Source of the DNA: Halomonas piscis
GTDB taxonomy: Bacteria; Pseudomonadota; Gammaproteobacteria; Pseudomonadales; Halomonadaceae
Assembly (NCBI RefSeq): GCF_031886125.1
Contig: NZ_CP119391.1
Location: 2,108,001 to 2,172,000 of the forward strand
Length of the DNA: 64,000 bases
Reading direction: 5' to 3'
Positions 25,539 to 36,869 of this stretch are shown here, piece after piece (within the stretch, counting starts at the first letter, position 1; each line of letters begins with the position of its first letter). A model generated the notes under the pieces. The model did not search any database, was not told the DNA's origin, and saw nothing but the letters and a program-made list of their open reading frames with translations. The translations under genes were made by a program, and so were the position numbers.

Positions 25539-26996
25539 TTAGCCCACCGCGCCCTCCAGCGTGACGTTGAGCAGCGCCTCGGCTTCCACGGCAAACTCCA
25601 TGGGCAGCTCCTGGAAGACATCCTTGCAGAAGCCGTTGACGATCATGCTCACGGCGTCTTCCTCGGTAATGCCCCGGCTCTGGCAGTAGAACAGCTGGTC
25701 TTCGCCGATCTTCGAGGTCGTGGCCTCGTGCTCGACGGTGGCCGTGCTGTTGTTGATTTCCTGATAGGGGTAGGTATGCGCGCCGCAGGTGTCGCCGATG
25801 AGCAGAGAGTCGCACTCGGTAAAGTTGCGCGCCCCCTTGGCCCGGGGCCCGATCTTCACCAGACCGCGATAGGACTGGTTGCTGCGGCCGGCAGAGATCC
25901 CCTTGGAAATGATCGTCGAGCGCGTGCCCTCGCCGATATGCACCATCTTGGTGCCGGTATCGGCCTGCTGGCGGCCGTTGGTGACCGCCACGGAGTAGAA
26001 CTCGCCGATGCTGTCCTTGCCGCGCAGCATGCAGGACGGGTACTTCCAGGTGATGGCGGAGCCGGTTTCGACCTGAGTCCAGCTGATGCGCGAACGCTCG
26101 CCGCGGCAGTCGCCGCGCTTGGTGACGAAGTTATAGATGCCGCCCACGCCGTCTTCGTCGCCGGGGTACCAGTTTTGCACCGTGGAGTACTTGATATAGG
26201 CGTCGTCCAGCGCTACCAGCTCGACCACGGCGGCGTGCAGCTGGTTTTCATCGCGCTGGGGCGCGGTGCACCCTTCCAGGTAGGAGACGTCGGCGCCGCT
26301 TTCGCAGACGATCAGGGTGCGCTCGAACTGGCCGGTGTTTTCCTGGTTGATGCGGAAATAGGTGGACAGCTCCATGGGGCAGGATACGCCCTCGGGCACG
26401 AACACAAAGGAGCCGTCGGTAAACACCGCCGAGTTGAGCGCGGCAAAGTAGTTGTCGTTCTGGGGGACGACCGTGCCCAGGTACTGCTTGACCAGCTCGG
26501 GGTATTCCTGCACCGCCTCGGAGATCGAGCAGAAGATCACGCCGGCTTCGGCGAGCTCTTCCTTGAAGGTGGTGATCACCGATTCGGAGTCAAAGACCGC
26601 ATCCACGGCAACGTTAGCGCCAGCTACCCCGGCAAGGGCTGCCCGCTCGTGCAGCGGAATGCCCAGCTTTTCGTAGGTTTCCAGAAGCTTGGGATCGACT
26701 TCGTCCAGGCTCTGGGGACGGTCTTCAGGGCGCTTGGGCGCGCTGAAGTAGGAGATTTCCTGGTAGTCGATGGGCGGATAGTTCAGGTGCGCCCAGGACG
26801 GCTCTTTCATCTCGAGCCACTTGCGGTACGCCTCCAGGCGCCATTCGAGCATCCACTCGGGCTCGCCCTTCTTGCGGGAAATAAACGCGATGGTGTTCTC
26901 GTCCAGCCCTGGCGGAAGCGTGTCGCTTTCAATGTCGGTAACAAATCCTTCCTTGTACTCGCGACGAACCAACTGTTCCATTTCTTCAGTTGCCAT
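25539..26996 (-). CDS. sufB: SufB, scaffold subunit of SufBCD
   Basis: 485 residues from the ATG at 26996; the frame is open upstream but that part overlaps the spacer after the regulator gene and does not look like SufB. Family features: [20 protein letters not shown] near residue 30, [38 protein letters not shown], the cysteine in [17 protein letters not shown], and [16 protein letters not shown] near the C-terminus, where clusters are assembled. AGGGT lies before the start. First structural gene of the operon, 64 bp after the regulator. Confidence 0.95.
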   Translation of the reverse strand: MATEEMEQLVRREYKEGFVTDIESDTLPPGLDENTIAFISRKKGEPEWMLEWRLEAYRKWLEMKEPSWAHLNYPPIDYQEISYFSAPKRPEDRPQSLDEVDPKLLETYEKLGIPLHERAALAGVAGANVAVDAVFDSESVITTFKEELAEAGVIFCSISEAVQEYPELVKQYLGTVVPQNDNYFAALNSAVFTDGSFVFVPEGVSCPMELSTYFRINQENTGQFERTLIVCESGADVSYLEGCTAPQRDENQLHAAVVELVALDDAYIKYSTVQNWYPGDEDGVGGIYNFVTKRGDCRGERSRISWTQVETGSAITWKYPSCMLRGKDSIGEFYSVAVTNGRQQADTGTKMVHIGEGTRSTIISKGISAGRSNQSYRGLVKIGPRAKGARNFTECDSLLIGDTCGAHTYPYQEINNSTATVEHEATTSKIGEDQLFYCQSRGITEEDAVSMIVNGFCKDVFQELPMEFAVEAEALLNVTLEGAVG

Positions 26997-27060
26997 TGGT
27001 GTAACCCTCCGGGCAGTTGGGCAGGCAAGACCTGCTCGCCTGTGCGTAAATAATGACGGC

Positions 27061-27525
27061 TCAGGCCATGGCCGCCGGTAGACTGATGCTTTGAATAGGC
27101 AGGCGTACCGGCAGCTTGAGCGGCGCGGTATCCGCCAGGTGCGCAAGCGTCACGCTTTCCAGCAGCGTGCGAATGGCAAGCGACACCCGCTGCCAGTTGT
27201 CCGCTACGCCGCAGGTGTCAAGGAGCTCGCAGTCGCCTTCGTCGTGGCTGCATTCGGTCATGGCCACCGGCCCTTCCATGGCGGCGATGATATCCGCCGC
27301 GGTGATCCTGGAGGCCGGGCGCGCCAGCCGGTAGCCGCCCTGAGCGCCGCGTACCGAGGTCACAAGCCCCGCACGCACGAGCATCTTGAGCGTTTTTCTG
27401 ACCGTTGGCGCCGGCAGCGACACCGCCTCGGCAAGGTCAGCGGCCGGGTGAGGCCTGTCCGGGTGGCGCGCAATCCAGGCCATGACCACGGCGGCGTAAT
27501 CGGTCAGCCGCGAAAGCTTGAGCAT
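27061..27525 (-). CDS. Rrf2-family regulator of the SUF operon (IscR-like)
   Basis: 154 residues from the ATG at 27525. Winged helix-turn-helix ([43 protein letters not shown]) followed by three cysteines, Cys92, Cys99 and Cys105 ([17 protein letters not shown]), spaced almost as the Fe-S ligands of E. coli IscR (92, 98, 104). It should therefore sense Fe-S status and autoregulate. It is the first gene of the operon and an IscR-type site lies over its promoter. Members of this subgroup are annotated SUF system Fe-S assembly regulator. Confidence 0.9.
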   Translation of the reverse strand: MLKLSRLTDYAAVVMAWIARHPDRPHPAADLAEAVSLPAPTVRKTLKMLVRAGLVTSVRGAQGGYRLARPASRITAADIIAAMEGPVAMTECSHDEGDCELLDTCGVADNWQRVSLAIRTLLESVTLAHLADTAPLKLPVRLPIQSISLPAAMA

Positions 27526-27570
27526 AGCGTCTCCCCTCTTCACCGGCGGCGCATGCGGCCCCGGCATTCG

Positions 27571-27609
27571 ATTGGGGACCATTTTAGTCCTGTATCCAAG
27601 CGTTGTGAA
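27571..27609 (-). promoter_or_regulatory. suf operon promoter with IscR type 1-like operator
   Basis: On the minus strand: -35 TTCACA (27604-27609), 17-bp spacer, -10 TAAAAT (27581-27586). A 25-bp site at 27571-27595 (ATACAGGACTAAAATGGTCC plus five bases) fits 19 of 25 positions of the E. coli IscR type 1 consensus by my count and covers the -10. Occupancy by the holo regulator would block transcription when Fe-S supply is adequate. Confidence 0.65.
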
Positions 27610-27725
27610 GCCTTGAGGCAAAATACCCGGGGATACATTGATTTTTTCGGCACGTTCGACTCATTTACCAACAAAAATGCAAACCATTACTATTTATAGC
27701 CAGACTGCCAACGCCATGCGCCCAT

Positions 27726-27761
27726 AAAAAAACCGCCGGCACAAAACGTGCGCGGCGGGTT
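27726..27761 (-). terminator. Intrinsic terminator after the YbhB-like gene
   Basis: On the minus strand an imperfect GC-rich stem (CCGCCGCGCAC with GTGCCGGCGG, loop GTTTT region) is followed by T7 (A7 on plus at 27726-27732). It lies 43 bp beyond the stop codon of the YbhB-family gene. Confidence 0.8.
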
Positions 27762-27804
27762 GACAGCAGATCGGCCGGCGCTGGCGCCGGCCTGGCGGCA
27801 TACG

Positions 27805-28281
27805 TCAGCCGCGCTTATAGGTGCCGATCAGCCGGTTCATGCCCAGCAGGTGCGGCTCGACCTCTTGCAGCAGCTCCACCATGCTCAGCCCTTCGGGCAG
27901 CGAAGTCTGGGTATCCAGCGCCAGCACCCAGAAATAGTAGTGATGCTTGCCGTGGCCTTCCGGCGGCATGGGCCCTTTATAGCCGGTTTCCCCGGCGTCG
28001 TTTTTTCCCGCCGTGCCAACCTGGGTATTTTCTTCAAGCGCCAGAGTCTCGGCCGGCAGGTTGTAAAGCGTCCAGTGGACGAAGCCGTAGGTGCCGTGCT
28101 GCACCAAAGGCGCGTCGGGATCATGGCAGATGACGGCAAATCCCTTGGTGCCTTCCGGCGGGTTTTTCCAGGCAAGCGCCGGCGAGACGTCATCGCCTTC
28201 GCCCGAATGCTTATCAGGAATCGCACGGTGATGCTCAAACGCCGAGCTTGTCACTTCAAGCGCTGACGGAACAAATGCCAT
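27805..28281 (-). CDS. YbhB/YbcL-family (PEBP, Raf kinase inhibitor-like) protein
   Basis: 158 residues from the ATG at 28281, with AAGGAGG five bases before it. PEBP-fold features: DDVSPALAWKNPPEGTKGFAVI near residue 35, CHDPDAP, and FVHWTLYNLPA, which form the anion-binding pocket. The last third contains HHYYFWVLALDT. Function of bacterial members is unknown; YbcL can inhibit host cell signalling, but YbhB-type cytoplasmic members have no clear role. No signal peptide is seen. Confidence 0.85.
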   Translation of the reverse strand: MAFVPSALEVTSSAFEHHRAIPDKHSGEGDDVSPALAWKNPPEGTKGFAVICHDPDAPLVQHGTYGFVHWTLYNLPAETLALEENTQVGTAGKNDAGETGYKGPMPPEGHGKHHYYFWVLALDTQTSLPEGLSMVELLQEVEPHLLGMNRLIGTYKRG

Positions 28282-28350
28282 ATCCACCTCCTTGCAGTCG
28301 TATGGAGTCCGGCCATGCCGGAACAGGTGAGGATTACCCTAACCATCAGG

Positions 28351-28378
28351 CTCGCCGGCCGCAAGCTGCGCCGGCGAG
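28351..28378 (-). terminator. Hairpin after fadA, possible weak terminator
   Basis: CTCGCCGGC (28351-28359), 10-base loop, GCCGGCGAG (28370-28378): perfect 9-bp stem 10 bp beyond the fadA stop. The minus-strand sequence after it (CCTGATGGTT) has no strong T-run, so termination may be partial. Confidence 0.5.
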
Positions 28379-28387
28379 AGCCGCCGG

Positions 28388-29590
<1,203 letters not shown>

Positions 29591-31750
29591 TTATTCGGCG
29601 GCGTCGTAAAAGCGGGCGTTGTCCCGGGCCATCTGGCGCAGCTTCTCCGTCGGCGCATAGAGCGGCCCCAGCTCGTCGGCGAGGCTATCCGCCAGCTTGA
29701 CGAACTCGGCCGCCCCCTTGGCGTCGACGTAGCGCAGCGCGCCGCCGCGGAAAGGCGGAAAGCCGATGCCGTAAATCAGCGCCATGTCGGCTTCCGCCGG
29801 CGTGGCAACGATGCCGTCTTCCAGGCAGCGCACGGTTTCCAGGCACAGCGGCACCATCATCCGCGCAATGATATCGTCGTCGGAGAGCTCCGCCTGCCCC
29901 CGGATAACTTCCTCGAGCAGCGTGTAGGCGGTGTCGTCGCTGACTTTTTTCGGCTTGCCCTTTTTGTCTTCCTCGTAGGCGTAAAAGCCTTTGGCGTTTT
30001 TCTGTCCCAGGCGATCGTTATCGAACATGAGCTCGATAGCGGTCTTGCCCTCCCGCGCCATGCGCTCGGGGAAGCCTTCGGCCATGACCGCTTGCGCATG
30101 GACGGCGGTATCCATGCCCACCACGTCGAGCAGGTAGGCCGGCCCCATGGGCCAGCCGAACGTCTCCATGACCTTGTCGATACGCTGGAAATCCACGCCC
30201 TGCTCCACCAGCAGGCTGAAGCCGCCGAAATACGGAAACAGCACGCGGTTAACCAGAAACCCGGGGCAGTCGTTGACCACGATCGGCGTTTTGCCCATGG
30301 CCTGGGCATAGGCCACGGTGGCGGCCACGGCGGCGTCGGCAGTCTTTTCTCCGCGGATGACTTCCACCAGCGGCATGCGGTGCACCGGGTTGAAAAAATG
30401 CATGCCGCAGAACTGCTCGGGCCGCTTGAGGTGCTCGGCCAGCCGGCTGATGGAAATCGTCGAGGTGTTGGAGGCCACGATCGTGTCCTCGCTCACCTCG
30501 GCTTCCACCTCGGCCAGCACGCCGCCCTTCACTTTGGGGTTTTCCACCACGGCTTCGACGACCAGATCCACGCCGTCGAAATCGCCGTAGGAAAGCGTCG
30601 GACGGATGTTGCTGAGCCGCTCGGCCATTTGCTCGACGGTGAGCTTGTTGCGCTCGATCTGCTTGCCGAACAGCTTGCGGGCTTCTTTCAGCCCCAGCTC
30701 CACGGCGTCCGCCTGAATATCCTTCATCAGAATGGGTGTGCCCTTGGAGGCGCTCTGGTAGGCAATGCCACCGCCCATGATGCCGGCGCCCAGCACCGCC
30801 GCCTGCGCGATCCTGTCAGCCTGCCTGGCGTAGGCGCCGGCCTTTTTCTTCACCGCCTGATCGCTCATGAACAGGCCGACCAGGTTGAAGGCCACATCGG
30901 TCAGCGCGAGCCTGGCAAAGGCCTCGGCCTCGATGCGCTGGGCGCGCTCCCGGGTCTCGCCGGCGCCTTTACGGATCACCGTGATGGCTTCTACCGGTGC
31001 CGGATAGTGCGGCCCGGCCTTGCCCGCCACGTAACCCTTGGCAGTTTCAAACGCCAGCATCTGCTCGCTTGCGTTGAGCTTGAGCGGACCGGTCTTTTCG
31101 GCCCGCCGGGCGACGGTATCGAGCTCGCCGGCGTTGGCCCGCTCAAGCAGCGTGCGCGCCGCTGACGCCAGCGCATCGGCGGGCACGACCGAGTCCACTG
31201 CGCCCACGGCCAGCGCGGCATCGGCGCGGTTCTGGGTGCCGCCGGCAATCCACTCGACGGCATTGTCGGCGCCGATCAGGCGCGGCAAGCGCACGCAGCC
31301 GCCCCAGCCGGGCACGATCCCCAGCTGGGTTTCGGGCAGGCCGATTTTCGCGGTGTCGGCCATGATGCGAAAGTCGGCCGCAAGGGTGATCTCGCAGCCG
31401 CCGCCCAGCGCCAAACCGTTGATGGCCGCCACCGTAGGGAACGGAAGGTCCTCCACAGCGTTGAAGATGTCGTGAACCCTGAGGTTCATGTCGACCAGAT
31501 ACTCTTCGCCCTTGTCGAAGAGGCCGTGGAACTCGGTAATATCCGCCCCGACGATAAAGGCTTCCTTGGCGCTGGCAAGAATCAGCCCTTGCAGGCCGCT
31601 TGTATTGCGCAGCGCGGCCACCGCGTCGCCAAGCTCCTGTATCGTCGCGCTGGAGAGCGTGTTGACCGACGCCTCCCCGGCATCAAACGTAAGGGTCGCG
31701 ATACCGTCTTCGTCGCGCGACACCGTAATGGCACTACCTTGATAGATCAT
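29591..31750 (-). CDS. fadB: FadB, multifunctional fatty acid oxidation subunit
   Basis: 719 residues. N-terminal enoyl-CoA hydratase/isomerase domain (about 1-190; [40 protein letters not shown]) and 3-hydroxyacyl-CoA dehydrogenase domain (about 310-715; [17 protein letters not shown] as NAD site, [17 protein letters not shown]). First gene of the fadBA operon. It is divergent from a membrane-protein gene across 164 bp. I see no convincing FadR or PsrA operator there. FadB converts enoyl-CoA to 3-ketoacyl-CoA for FadA. Confidence 0.95.
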   Translation of the reverse strand: MIYQGSAITVSRDEDGIATLTFDAGEASVNTLSSATIQELGDAVAALRNTSGLQGLILASAKEAFIVGADITEFHGLFDKGEEYLVDMNLRVHDIFNAVEDLPFPTVAAINGLALGGGCEITLAADFRIMADTAKIGLPETQLGIVPGWGGCVRLPRLIGADNAVEWIAGGTQNRADAALAVGAVDSVVPADALASAARTLLERANAGELDTVARRAEKTGPLKLNASEQMLAFETAKGYVAGKAGPHYPAPVEAITVIRKGAGETRERAQRIEAEAFARLALTDVAFNLVGLFMSDQAVKKKAGAYARQADRIAQAAVLGAGIMGGGIAYQSASKGTPILMKDIQADAVELGLKEARKLFGKQIERNKLTVEQMAERLSNIRPTLSYGDFDGVDLVVEAVVENPKVKGGVLAEVEAEVSEDTIVASNTSTISISRLAEHLKRPEQFCGMHFFNPVHRMPLVEVIRGEKTADAAVAATVAYAQAMGKTPIVVNDCPGFLVNRVLFPYFGGFSLLVEQGVDFQRIDKVMETFGWPMGPAYLLDVVGMDTAVHAQAVMAEGFPERMAREGKTAIELMFDNDRLGQKNAKGFYAYEEDKKGKPKKVSDDTAYTLLEEVIRGQAELSDDDIIARMMVPLCLETVRCLEDGIVATPAEADMALIYGIGFPPFRGGALRYVDAKGAAEFVKLADSLADELGPLYAPTEKLRQMARDNARFYDAAE

Positions 31751-31914
31751 CCGCGCTGCTCCACAACGTTTATATTCATACGCTCGTTTTATCGCCTAAG
31801 CCTGAGTCACACCCCGGCCCTCGTCAAGCCTCGCTCATTCCTGCCGCGCCAACAAGCCGCGCGACGGCGTCTGTGTTATTAATAGGCGGTTTTCAATTGC
31901 CGGACCGCTAAGCC

Positions 31915-33054
31915 ATGCCCCCCTACCTGACCTCTCGGCGCCTTGCCCAACTCCAGGCGCTGGTCGAAACTCTGATAGCGCGCTTAAAACCCTGGAGCTG
32001 GCTATGGCCGCCCGTGGCCTTCGGCGCGGGGCTTGGCAGTTTTTTTCTGGTGGATCGCCAGCAGTGGCTGGGGGCCGCCCTGGCGCTGGGGCTCTTGTTG
32101 GCCTGGCTGCTGCTGCTCTCGGAAAGCCTGATCGGACGCTGCCTGGCCAGGCGCGGTTACCCTACTCTGCCCCGAGGCATCAGCACCTTTATCGCTCAGA
32201 TGATCCATCAGGAGACACTTTTTTTCACCCTGCCGTTCGTGCTCGCCACCACCGTATGGAACAGCGGGCAGAGCCTTTATGCCCTGCTGGTCATGGCCAT
32301 GGCGTTGTTGTCGATTATCGACCCGCTGTATTACGGCGTCGCCGGGCGCTTTCGCAGCCTGTATTTCATCTTTCACGCCCACTGCGTATTTCTGGTGATG
32401 CTGGTCACGCTGCCGATCATGCTCCACCTGACCACCGGCGAAAGCCTGAAGCTGGCGCTGGCTGCCACCCTGGTGGTGGCGCTACCCAGCTTTTTGCATC
32501 TGCTGAAGTATAAATCGCCGAAGCGCTGGCTGGCCTTTATCGCTATCGCCCTGTTGCTGGCACTAGGGGGCTTTGCCGGACGTATCTGGGTGCCGCCGGC
32601 CAGTTTGTGGCTGACCGGCAGCGCCATTTCGCCGGCGCTCGACATTCAAAAGCGTCAGCCTCAGGGAGCCGCGGCGCTGACCCCGGAAGCCCTGCAGGCC
32701 GAAGGGCTTTATGTGTATAGCGCCATCCGCGCACCTCGCGGCCTGAGCGAAACCATTACCCATGTGTGGTACCAAAACGGTGAGCGACTTGACAGCGTGG
32801 CGCTGGAAATAGCCGGCGGGCGCGAAAAGGGCTACCGCGCCTGGAGCCACAAGCAGAACTTTCCCGACGACCCTCGCGGGGACTGGCGAGTCGACATCAT
32901 GACCGCCGGTGGTCAGCGGCTGGGGCTTTTACGCTTTCACGTAGCCGACGACCCGGCGCTGGCGACGCGGGCAGACAGCCATATTCAGCCGGCCGGCATC
33001 AGCCTGCTGCATCTGCGAAAGCTCGTGCCCGGCCAGCTGAAAGAGGCCCCATAG
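31915..33054 (+). CDS. Membrane protein with C-terminal DUF2914 domain (DUF5924 type)
   Basis: 379 residues. About seven hydrophobic helices fill residues 25-235, then a soluble DUF2914-like domain (about 270-350) with HVWYQNGERLDSVALEIAGG, YRAWSHKQNF and GDWRVDIMTAGGQRLGLLRF. Known families by domain, unknown function. An N-terminal alternative start is possible since the ribosome binding site is weak. Located between divergent fadBA and a MarR regulator gene. Confidence 0.72.
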   Translation: MPPYLTSRRLAQLQALVETLIARLKPWSWLWPPVAFGAGLGSFFLVDRQQWLGAALALGLLLAWLLLLSESLIGRCLARRGYPTLPRGISTFIAQMIHQETLFFTLPFVLATTVWNSGQSLYALLVMAMALLSIIDPLYYGVAGRFRSLYFIFHAHCVFLVMLVTLPIMLHLTTGESLKLALAATLVVALPSFLHLLKYKSPKRWLAFIAIALLLALGGFAGRIWVPPASLWLTGSAISPALDIQKRQPQGAAALTPEALQAEGLYVYSAIRAPRGLSETITHVWYQNGERLDSVALEIAGGREKGYRAWSHKQNFPDDPRGDWRVDIMTAGGQRLGLLRFHVADDPALATRADSHIQPAGISLLHLRKLVPGQLKEAP

Positions 33055-33131
33055 CGGCGGCCGGGCTGCGCGGCATCTTGCATTACGCCATTGCCGGGTT
33101 GACAATTCTCGCAACGGCTTTTCTTTACGCC

Positions 33132-33160
33132 TTGACAGGCGTGTTTTCTCTTTTTATCGA
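33132..33160 (+). promoter_or_regulatory. Promoter of the MarR-type gene
   Basis: TTGACA (33132-33137), 17-bp spacer, TATCGA (33155-33160). Transcription from it would begin only about 7 bases before the ATG at 33174, giving a very short leader. A second perfect TTGACA stands exactly 33 bp upstream (33099-33104) but without a good -10. Confidence 0.5.
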
Positions 33161-33173
33161 TAGTAGGGCACCC

Positions 33174-33626
33174 ATGGCTACGTCTCTCGGTTTTCGCATT
33201 GCCCGCCTCCCGCACCTCTGGCGCTCCATTCTCGATCGTCGCCTGGCGCCGCTGGGGCTGACCCAGACACGCTGGGTCACGCTCTACCATCTGTGGCGCA
33301 TGGGCGACGGCCAGCCCCAATGCGACCTGGCTCGCGCCATCGGCGTCGAGGCGCCCTCGCTGGTGCGCACCCTGGGTCAGCTGGAAGAGCAGGGGCTGAT
33401 CGAGCGGCGCGCCTGCGAAAGCGATCGGCGCACCAAGCGCCTCTATCTCACCGCCGAAGCCATGCCGCTGCTGGACAAGATCAGCCGCGTCGCCGATGAG
33501 GCCCGTCAGGAAATGCTCGCCGGGCTGAGCGAAGAGAACATCGAGCAGCTGGATAGCTGGCTGGCCGTTATCGAGAACAACGGGCTAACGCTTCAGGAGC
33601 GCGATCACAACATGGAAACGGTATAG
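33174..33626 (+). CDS. MarR/SlyA-type transcription regulator
   Basis: 150 residues from the ATG at 33174, chosen because homologues of SlyA start near FRIARLPHLWR. The winged helix is QCDLARAIGVEAPSLVRTLGQL (about 57-78) and the wing RRACESDRRTKRLYLT. SlyA-like regulators counter H-NS silencing or respond to small aromatic compounds; the ligand and targets here cannot be told. It is followed by a convergent hypothetical gene 10 bp away. Confidence 0.82.
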   Translation: MATSLGFRIARLPHLWRSILDRRLAPLGLTQTRWVTLYHLWRMGDGQPQCDLARAIGVEAPSLVRTLGQLEEQGLIERRACESDRRTKRLYLTAEAMPLLDKISRVADEARQEMLAGLSEENIEQLDSWLAVIENNGLTLQERDHNMETV

Positions 33627-33636
33627 CCCTGCGGAA

Positions 33637-34182
33637 TTAGTGGCGCGAACGCGGCCGCGTGCCGGGCACGGCAGGTGGCCGGGCCTCTGGGCGATCAGCG
33701 TAGCCGCTCAGGGCATCGCGCAGCGCAGCCGCCTCTTTAACGCAGGGAGCAAAGCTCTCGGCGGTAGCGGATTCCCACCACCAGAGCGTGAGCGCCGCGG
33801 CGCTGGACTGCACCACCAGCACGTCCTCGGGCAGCTTTGCTATCAGGGCTTCAAGCGCTTGCCGGGCGCTTGCCGGCAGCGGCCTGAGCGGCGCGATGCG
33901 AAAACGCCACCCCGGGCAGTAGCGGTCTAGCTCGGCGCTGGCCACGCTATCGCGCACCAGCACGAAATCCGGCCCCGGGTGCTCATCGGGGTAGCGTAGC
34001 CGATAGGCCGGCATCTTGTCCTTGACCCGGTGCAGCGGCGCTTCCCGGTGAGCGATTTCCACGCCGCGCTGCCGCGCCATCTCGCGCAGGCGACTCTGCC
34101 GACGCTGGCGCGGGCTGGGTTTTAGCCACATCACCGGCGAAACCACCATCAGTATCGCTGCCACCACAATCAGCCACTGCAT
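33637..34182 (-). CDS. Hypothetical membrane-anchored protein
   Basis: 181 residues from the ATG at 34182 (AGGAG seven bases before). One N-terminal hydrophobic helix (residues 2-22) then a basic stretch (RQRRQSRLREMARQRGV) and a soluble domain with many Arg, Pro and Trp (CPGWRFRIAPLRPLPASARQ, LTLWWWES). I do not recognise the family. The basic region after the helix places the soluble domain in the cytoplasm. Confidence 0.6.
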   Translation of the reverse strand: MQWLIVVAAILMVVSPVMWLKPSPRQRRQSRLREMARQRGVEIAHREAPLHRVKDKMPAYRLRYPDEHPGPDFVLVRDSVASAELDRYCPGWRFRIAPLRPLPASARQALEALIAKLPEDVLVVQSSAAALTLWWWESATAESFAPCVKEAAALRDALSGYADRPEARPPAVPGTRPRSRH

Positions 34183-34412
34183 GCTCAAGCTCCTGTTTTA
34201 GCACGCTATCCGTTGTTAATTCAGCCGCGCCGGCCTAAAGTGAAGGCCAGGATCAATGCCGTTTCCGGTACGGCCTGATCCGGCCTGTTGGCAGCCCCCT
34301 GCAGAGACAAGCCCGGCTCTTGCAAAGCGCTGGCCCTCTTCAGGACGAACAGTCACTCACCGTAGCCGGCAAGCAACCTCAGTACGAAGTTTCACCACCG
34401 CGGAGGGATAAC

Positions 34413-34865
34413 ATGAGCTATCACCACATTCTGGTAGCGGTCGATCTGACCAAGGATTCGCACAAGGTCCTGGAGCGCGCCATGGCGATCGCCGAGCGTA
34501 ACGATCACGCCAAAATCTCCATCATGCATACCCTCGAGCCGCTGGGGTTTGCCTACGGCGGCGATATCCCCATGGACCTGACCAGCATCCAGGATCAGCT
34601 GGACGACCACGCCAAGAAGCGACTTAGCGAAATTTCCGCCTCCCACGTGGATGAAAACAACCAGCACGTGGTGGTGGGCATGCCGGATACCGAAATACAC
34701 CGCTTTGCCGGCGACAACGACGTCGACCTGATCGTGGTGGGATCCCACGGCCGGCACGGCTTTGCCCTGCTGCTGGGTTCCACGTCCACCGGCGTACTCC
34801 ACGGCGCCCAGTGCGACGTACTGGCCGTGCGCGTCGGCCAGAAAGGCGAGGAAAGCGACGAATAA
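34413..34865 (+). CDS. Universal stress protein
   Basis: 150 residues from the ATG at 34413 (GGAGGG before it). UspA fold: HILVAVDLTKDSHKVLERA at the N-terminus, IVVGSHGRHGFALLLGSTS near residue 107 with the glycine-rich loop, and CDVLAVRV at the end. The sequence is nearer to the E. coli UspA type than to the ATP-binding UspF/G type, though the loop is partly conserved. Expected role in stress survival; the target is unknown. A good terminator follows. Confidence 0.88.
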   Translation: MSYHHILVAVDLTKDSHKVLERAMAIAERNDHAKISIMHTLEPLGFAYGGDIPMDLTSIQDQLDDHAKKRLSEISASHVDENNQHVVVGMPDTEIHRFAGDNDVDLIVVGSHGRHGFALLLGSTSTGVLHGAQCDVLAVRVGQKGEESDE

Positions 34866-34886
34866 AGGCCGTTAAACGGCCAGTGA

Positions 34887-34911
34887 AAAGGCGCCGTCGG
34901 GCGCCTTTTTT
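34887..34911 (+). terminator. Intrinsic terminator after the universal stress gene
   Basis: AAGGCGCC, loop GTCG, GGCGCCTT within 34888-34907, followed by T to 34911. It is preceded by a smaller hairpin (GGCCGTTAAACGGCC, 34867-34881). Confidence 0.88.
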
Positions 34912-34946
34912 GTCTGCCTGCCGCTGTTTTTGCACCCCGCCGAGCG

Positions 34947-36869
34947 CTACTCGCCTTCGGCCATGGCCTCAAGTTCCATCCAGCGCTCCATCATCGCGTC
35001 GAGCGCCTGCTGGGTATCGCTCAGCTCCTTGAGCCGAGCCTCCACCTCTTCGGTCGGCTGCTGATAAAAGGCCGGATCGGCCACGTTTTGCTCTAGCGTC
35101 TCCACCTGAGCCTCCAGCCGCTCGATCTCGGCCGGCAGGCCGTCCAGCTCGCGCTTCAGCTTATAGGAAAGCTTGACGTTTTTTTTCGCCGGCGCCGCCG
35201 CGGTCTTTTTCGCTTTTGCCGCGCGCTTCTGCTCGGCAACCGGCTCGGCTTGCTGGCGCGCCGCCCCTTCCCAGGGCGCCGGCGGCAGCGTGCCGCCCTG
35301 GCGTATCCAGTCGGTGTAGCCGCCGACGTATTCGCGCACCCGGCCTTCGCCTTCAAACGCCAGCACGCTGGTGACCACGTTGTCCATGAAGGTTCGGTCG
35401 TGGGAGACCAGCAGCAGCGTGCCGTCGAAGTCCAGCAGCAGCTCTTCCAGAAGCTCCAGGGTTTCCATATCGAGATCGTTGGTCGGCTCGTCCAGCACCA
35501 GGACGTTGGCCGGCTGGGTAAACAGCTTGGCCAGCAGCAGACGGTTGGACTCACCGCCGGAAAGCGCGCTGACCGGCTGGCGCACCCGCTCCGGGGTAAA
35601 CAGAAAATCCTGCAGATAGCTCATCACGTGGCGATCCTTGCCGCCAACCGAGACCCGATCGCTACCCTGAGCCACGTTGTTGAAGACGGTTTCCTCGGGC
35701 TCAAGCCCGGCGCGCAGCTGGTCAAAATAGGCCACGTTCATATTGGTGCCCAGCCGCACGCTGCCCTCGGTGGGCTCGAGCTCACCCAGCATGATCTTCA
35801 ACAGCGTTGTCTTGCCGGCACCGTTGCGGCCCAGAAAGCCAATGCGGTCGCCGCGCTGCACTTCGAGGCTAAGGTCATCGATGAGCGTATCCTCGCCGTA
35901 GGAATGGGACACGTGCGCCAGTTCAATCACCCGTTTGCCGGTGCGCTCGCCCCGGTCAACGCTCAGATTGGCGGTGCCTTGACGCTCCCGGCGCTGGCTG
36001 CGCTCGGCGCGCATTTTCTCCAGCGCTCGTACGCGGCCTTCGTTGCGCGTGCGCCGCGCCTTGATGCCCTGGCGTATCCAGGCTTCTTCCTGAGCGAGCT
36101 TTTTATCGAACTCGGCGTTTTCCCGGGCTTCCACCTCCAGCTCGTGCTCCTTGCGCTCCTGGTAGGCGGCGTAGCTGCCGGGATAGCGCCCCAGCTTGCC
36201 GCGATCGAGCTCCAGGACATGAGTCGCCAGGCGCGAAAGGAAGGCGCGGTCGTGGGTGATCAGCAGCACCGCGCCGTCAAAGGCCAATAGCTGCTCCTCA
36301 AGCCAGGCAATGGTGTCCAGGTCCAGATGGTTGGTGGGCTCGTCCAGCAGCAGCAGGTCGGGCTCGGCCACCAGCGCCCGGGCCAGCGCCACCCGCCGGC
36401 GCCAGCCGCCGGAAAGCGTGTTCATGGCGATATCGGGCGGCAGACCCAGCCGCGTGAGTATGACGTCGATGCGCTGATGAAACGACCAGCCGTCAATGGC
36501 CTCGATGCGCGTTTGCAGCGTGGCCATGCGCTCCATGTCGGGCTCGTCGGCGTGGATCAGGTGATGGTATTCCGACAAGAGCGCCCCGGCCTCGGGCAGG
36601 CCCTGGGCGACCATATCAAAGATCGTCATCCCCGACGAATCCGGCAGCTCCTGGGCCAGCACGCCAATCTTGAGCCCCGGCGCCCGCCAGACCGTGCCGT
36701 CGTCGGGCTGAATATCGTCGGCGACCAGCTTCAAAAGCGTCGATTTACCCGTGCCGTTGCGCCCGACCAGCGCCAAACGCTCGCCTTTTTCAATGGTCAG
36801 ATCGGCGCGGTCGAGCAGAACCTGAGTGCCGTAAGCCAGCTGTAGCTGTTCCAGTCGTAACAAAGTCAC
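34947..36869 (-). CDS. ABC-F ATPase (Uup-like)
   Basis: 640 residues from a GTG start at 36869, with GGAGGAG upstream. Two ATP-binding cassettes: Walker A GRNGTGKST and GRNGAGKTT, signatures TLSGGWRRR and ALSGGESNR, Walker B LLLLDEPTNHLD and VLVLDEPTNDLD. No membrane domain. The linker has the charged ABC-F pattern and the last ~90 residues are basic and coiled coil (KLKRELDGLPAEIERLEAQVE), as in Uup. ABC-F proteins act on ribosomes; Uup is linked to transposon excision and ribosome function in E. coli. Confidence 0.88.
   Translation of the reverse strand: MTLLRLEQLQLAYGTQVLLDRADLTIEKGERLALVGRNGTGKSTLLKLVADDIQPDDGTVWRAPGLKIGVLAQELPDSSGMTIFDMVAQGLPEAGALLSEYHHLIHADEPDMERMATLQTRIEAIDGWSFHQRIDVILTRLGLPPDIAMNTLSGGWRRRVALARALVAEPDLLLLDEPTNHLDLDTIAWLEEQLLAFDGAVLLITHDRAFLSRLATHVLELDRGKLGRYPGSYAAYQERKEHELEVEARENAEFDKKLAQEEAWIRQGIKARRTRNEGRVRALEKMRAERSQRRERQGTANLSVDRGERTGKRVIELAHVSHSYGEDTLIDDLSLEVQRGDRIGFLGRNGAGKTTLLKIMLGELEPTEGSVRLGTNMNVAYFDQLRAGLEPEETVFNNVAQGSDRVSVGGKDRHVMSYLQDFLFTPERVRQPVSALSGGESNRLLLAKLFTQPANVLVLDEPTNDLDMETLELLEELLLDFDGTLLLVSHDRTFMDNVVTSVLAFEGEGRVREYVGGYTDWIRQGGTLPPAPWEGAARQQAEPVAEQKRAAKAKKTAAAPAKKNVKLSYKLKRELDGLPAEIERLEAQVETLEQNVADPAFYQQPTEEVEARLKELSDTQQALDAMMERWMELEAMAEGE

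Noticed and set aside
31751..31914. FadR or PsrA operator in front of fadB
   Set aside because: Some AAAC/GTTT elements occur but not in the expected arrangement.
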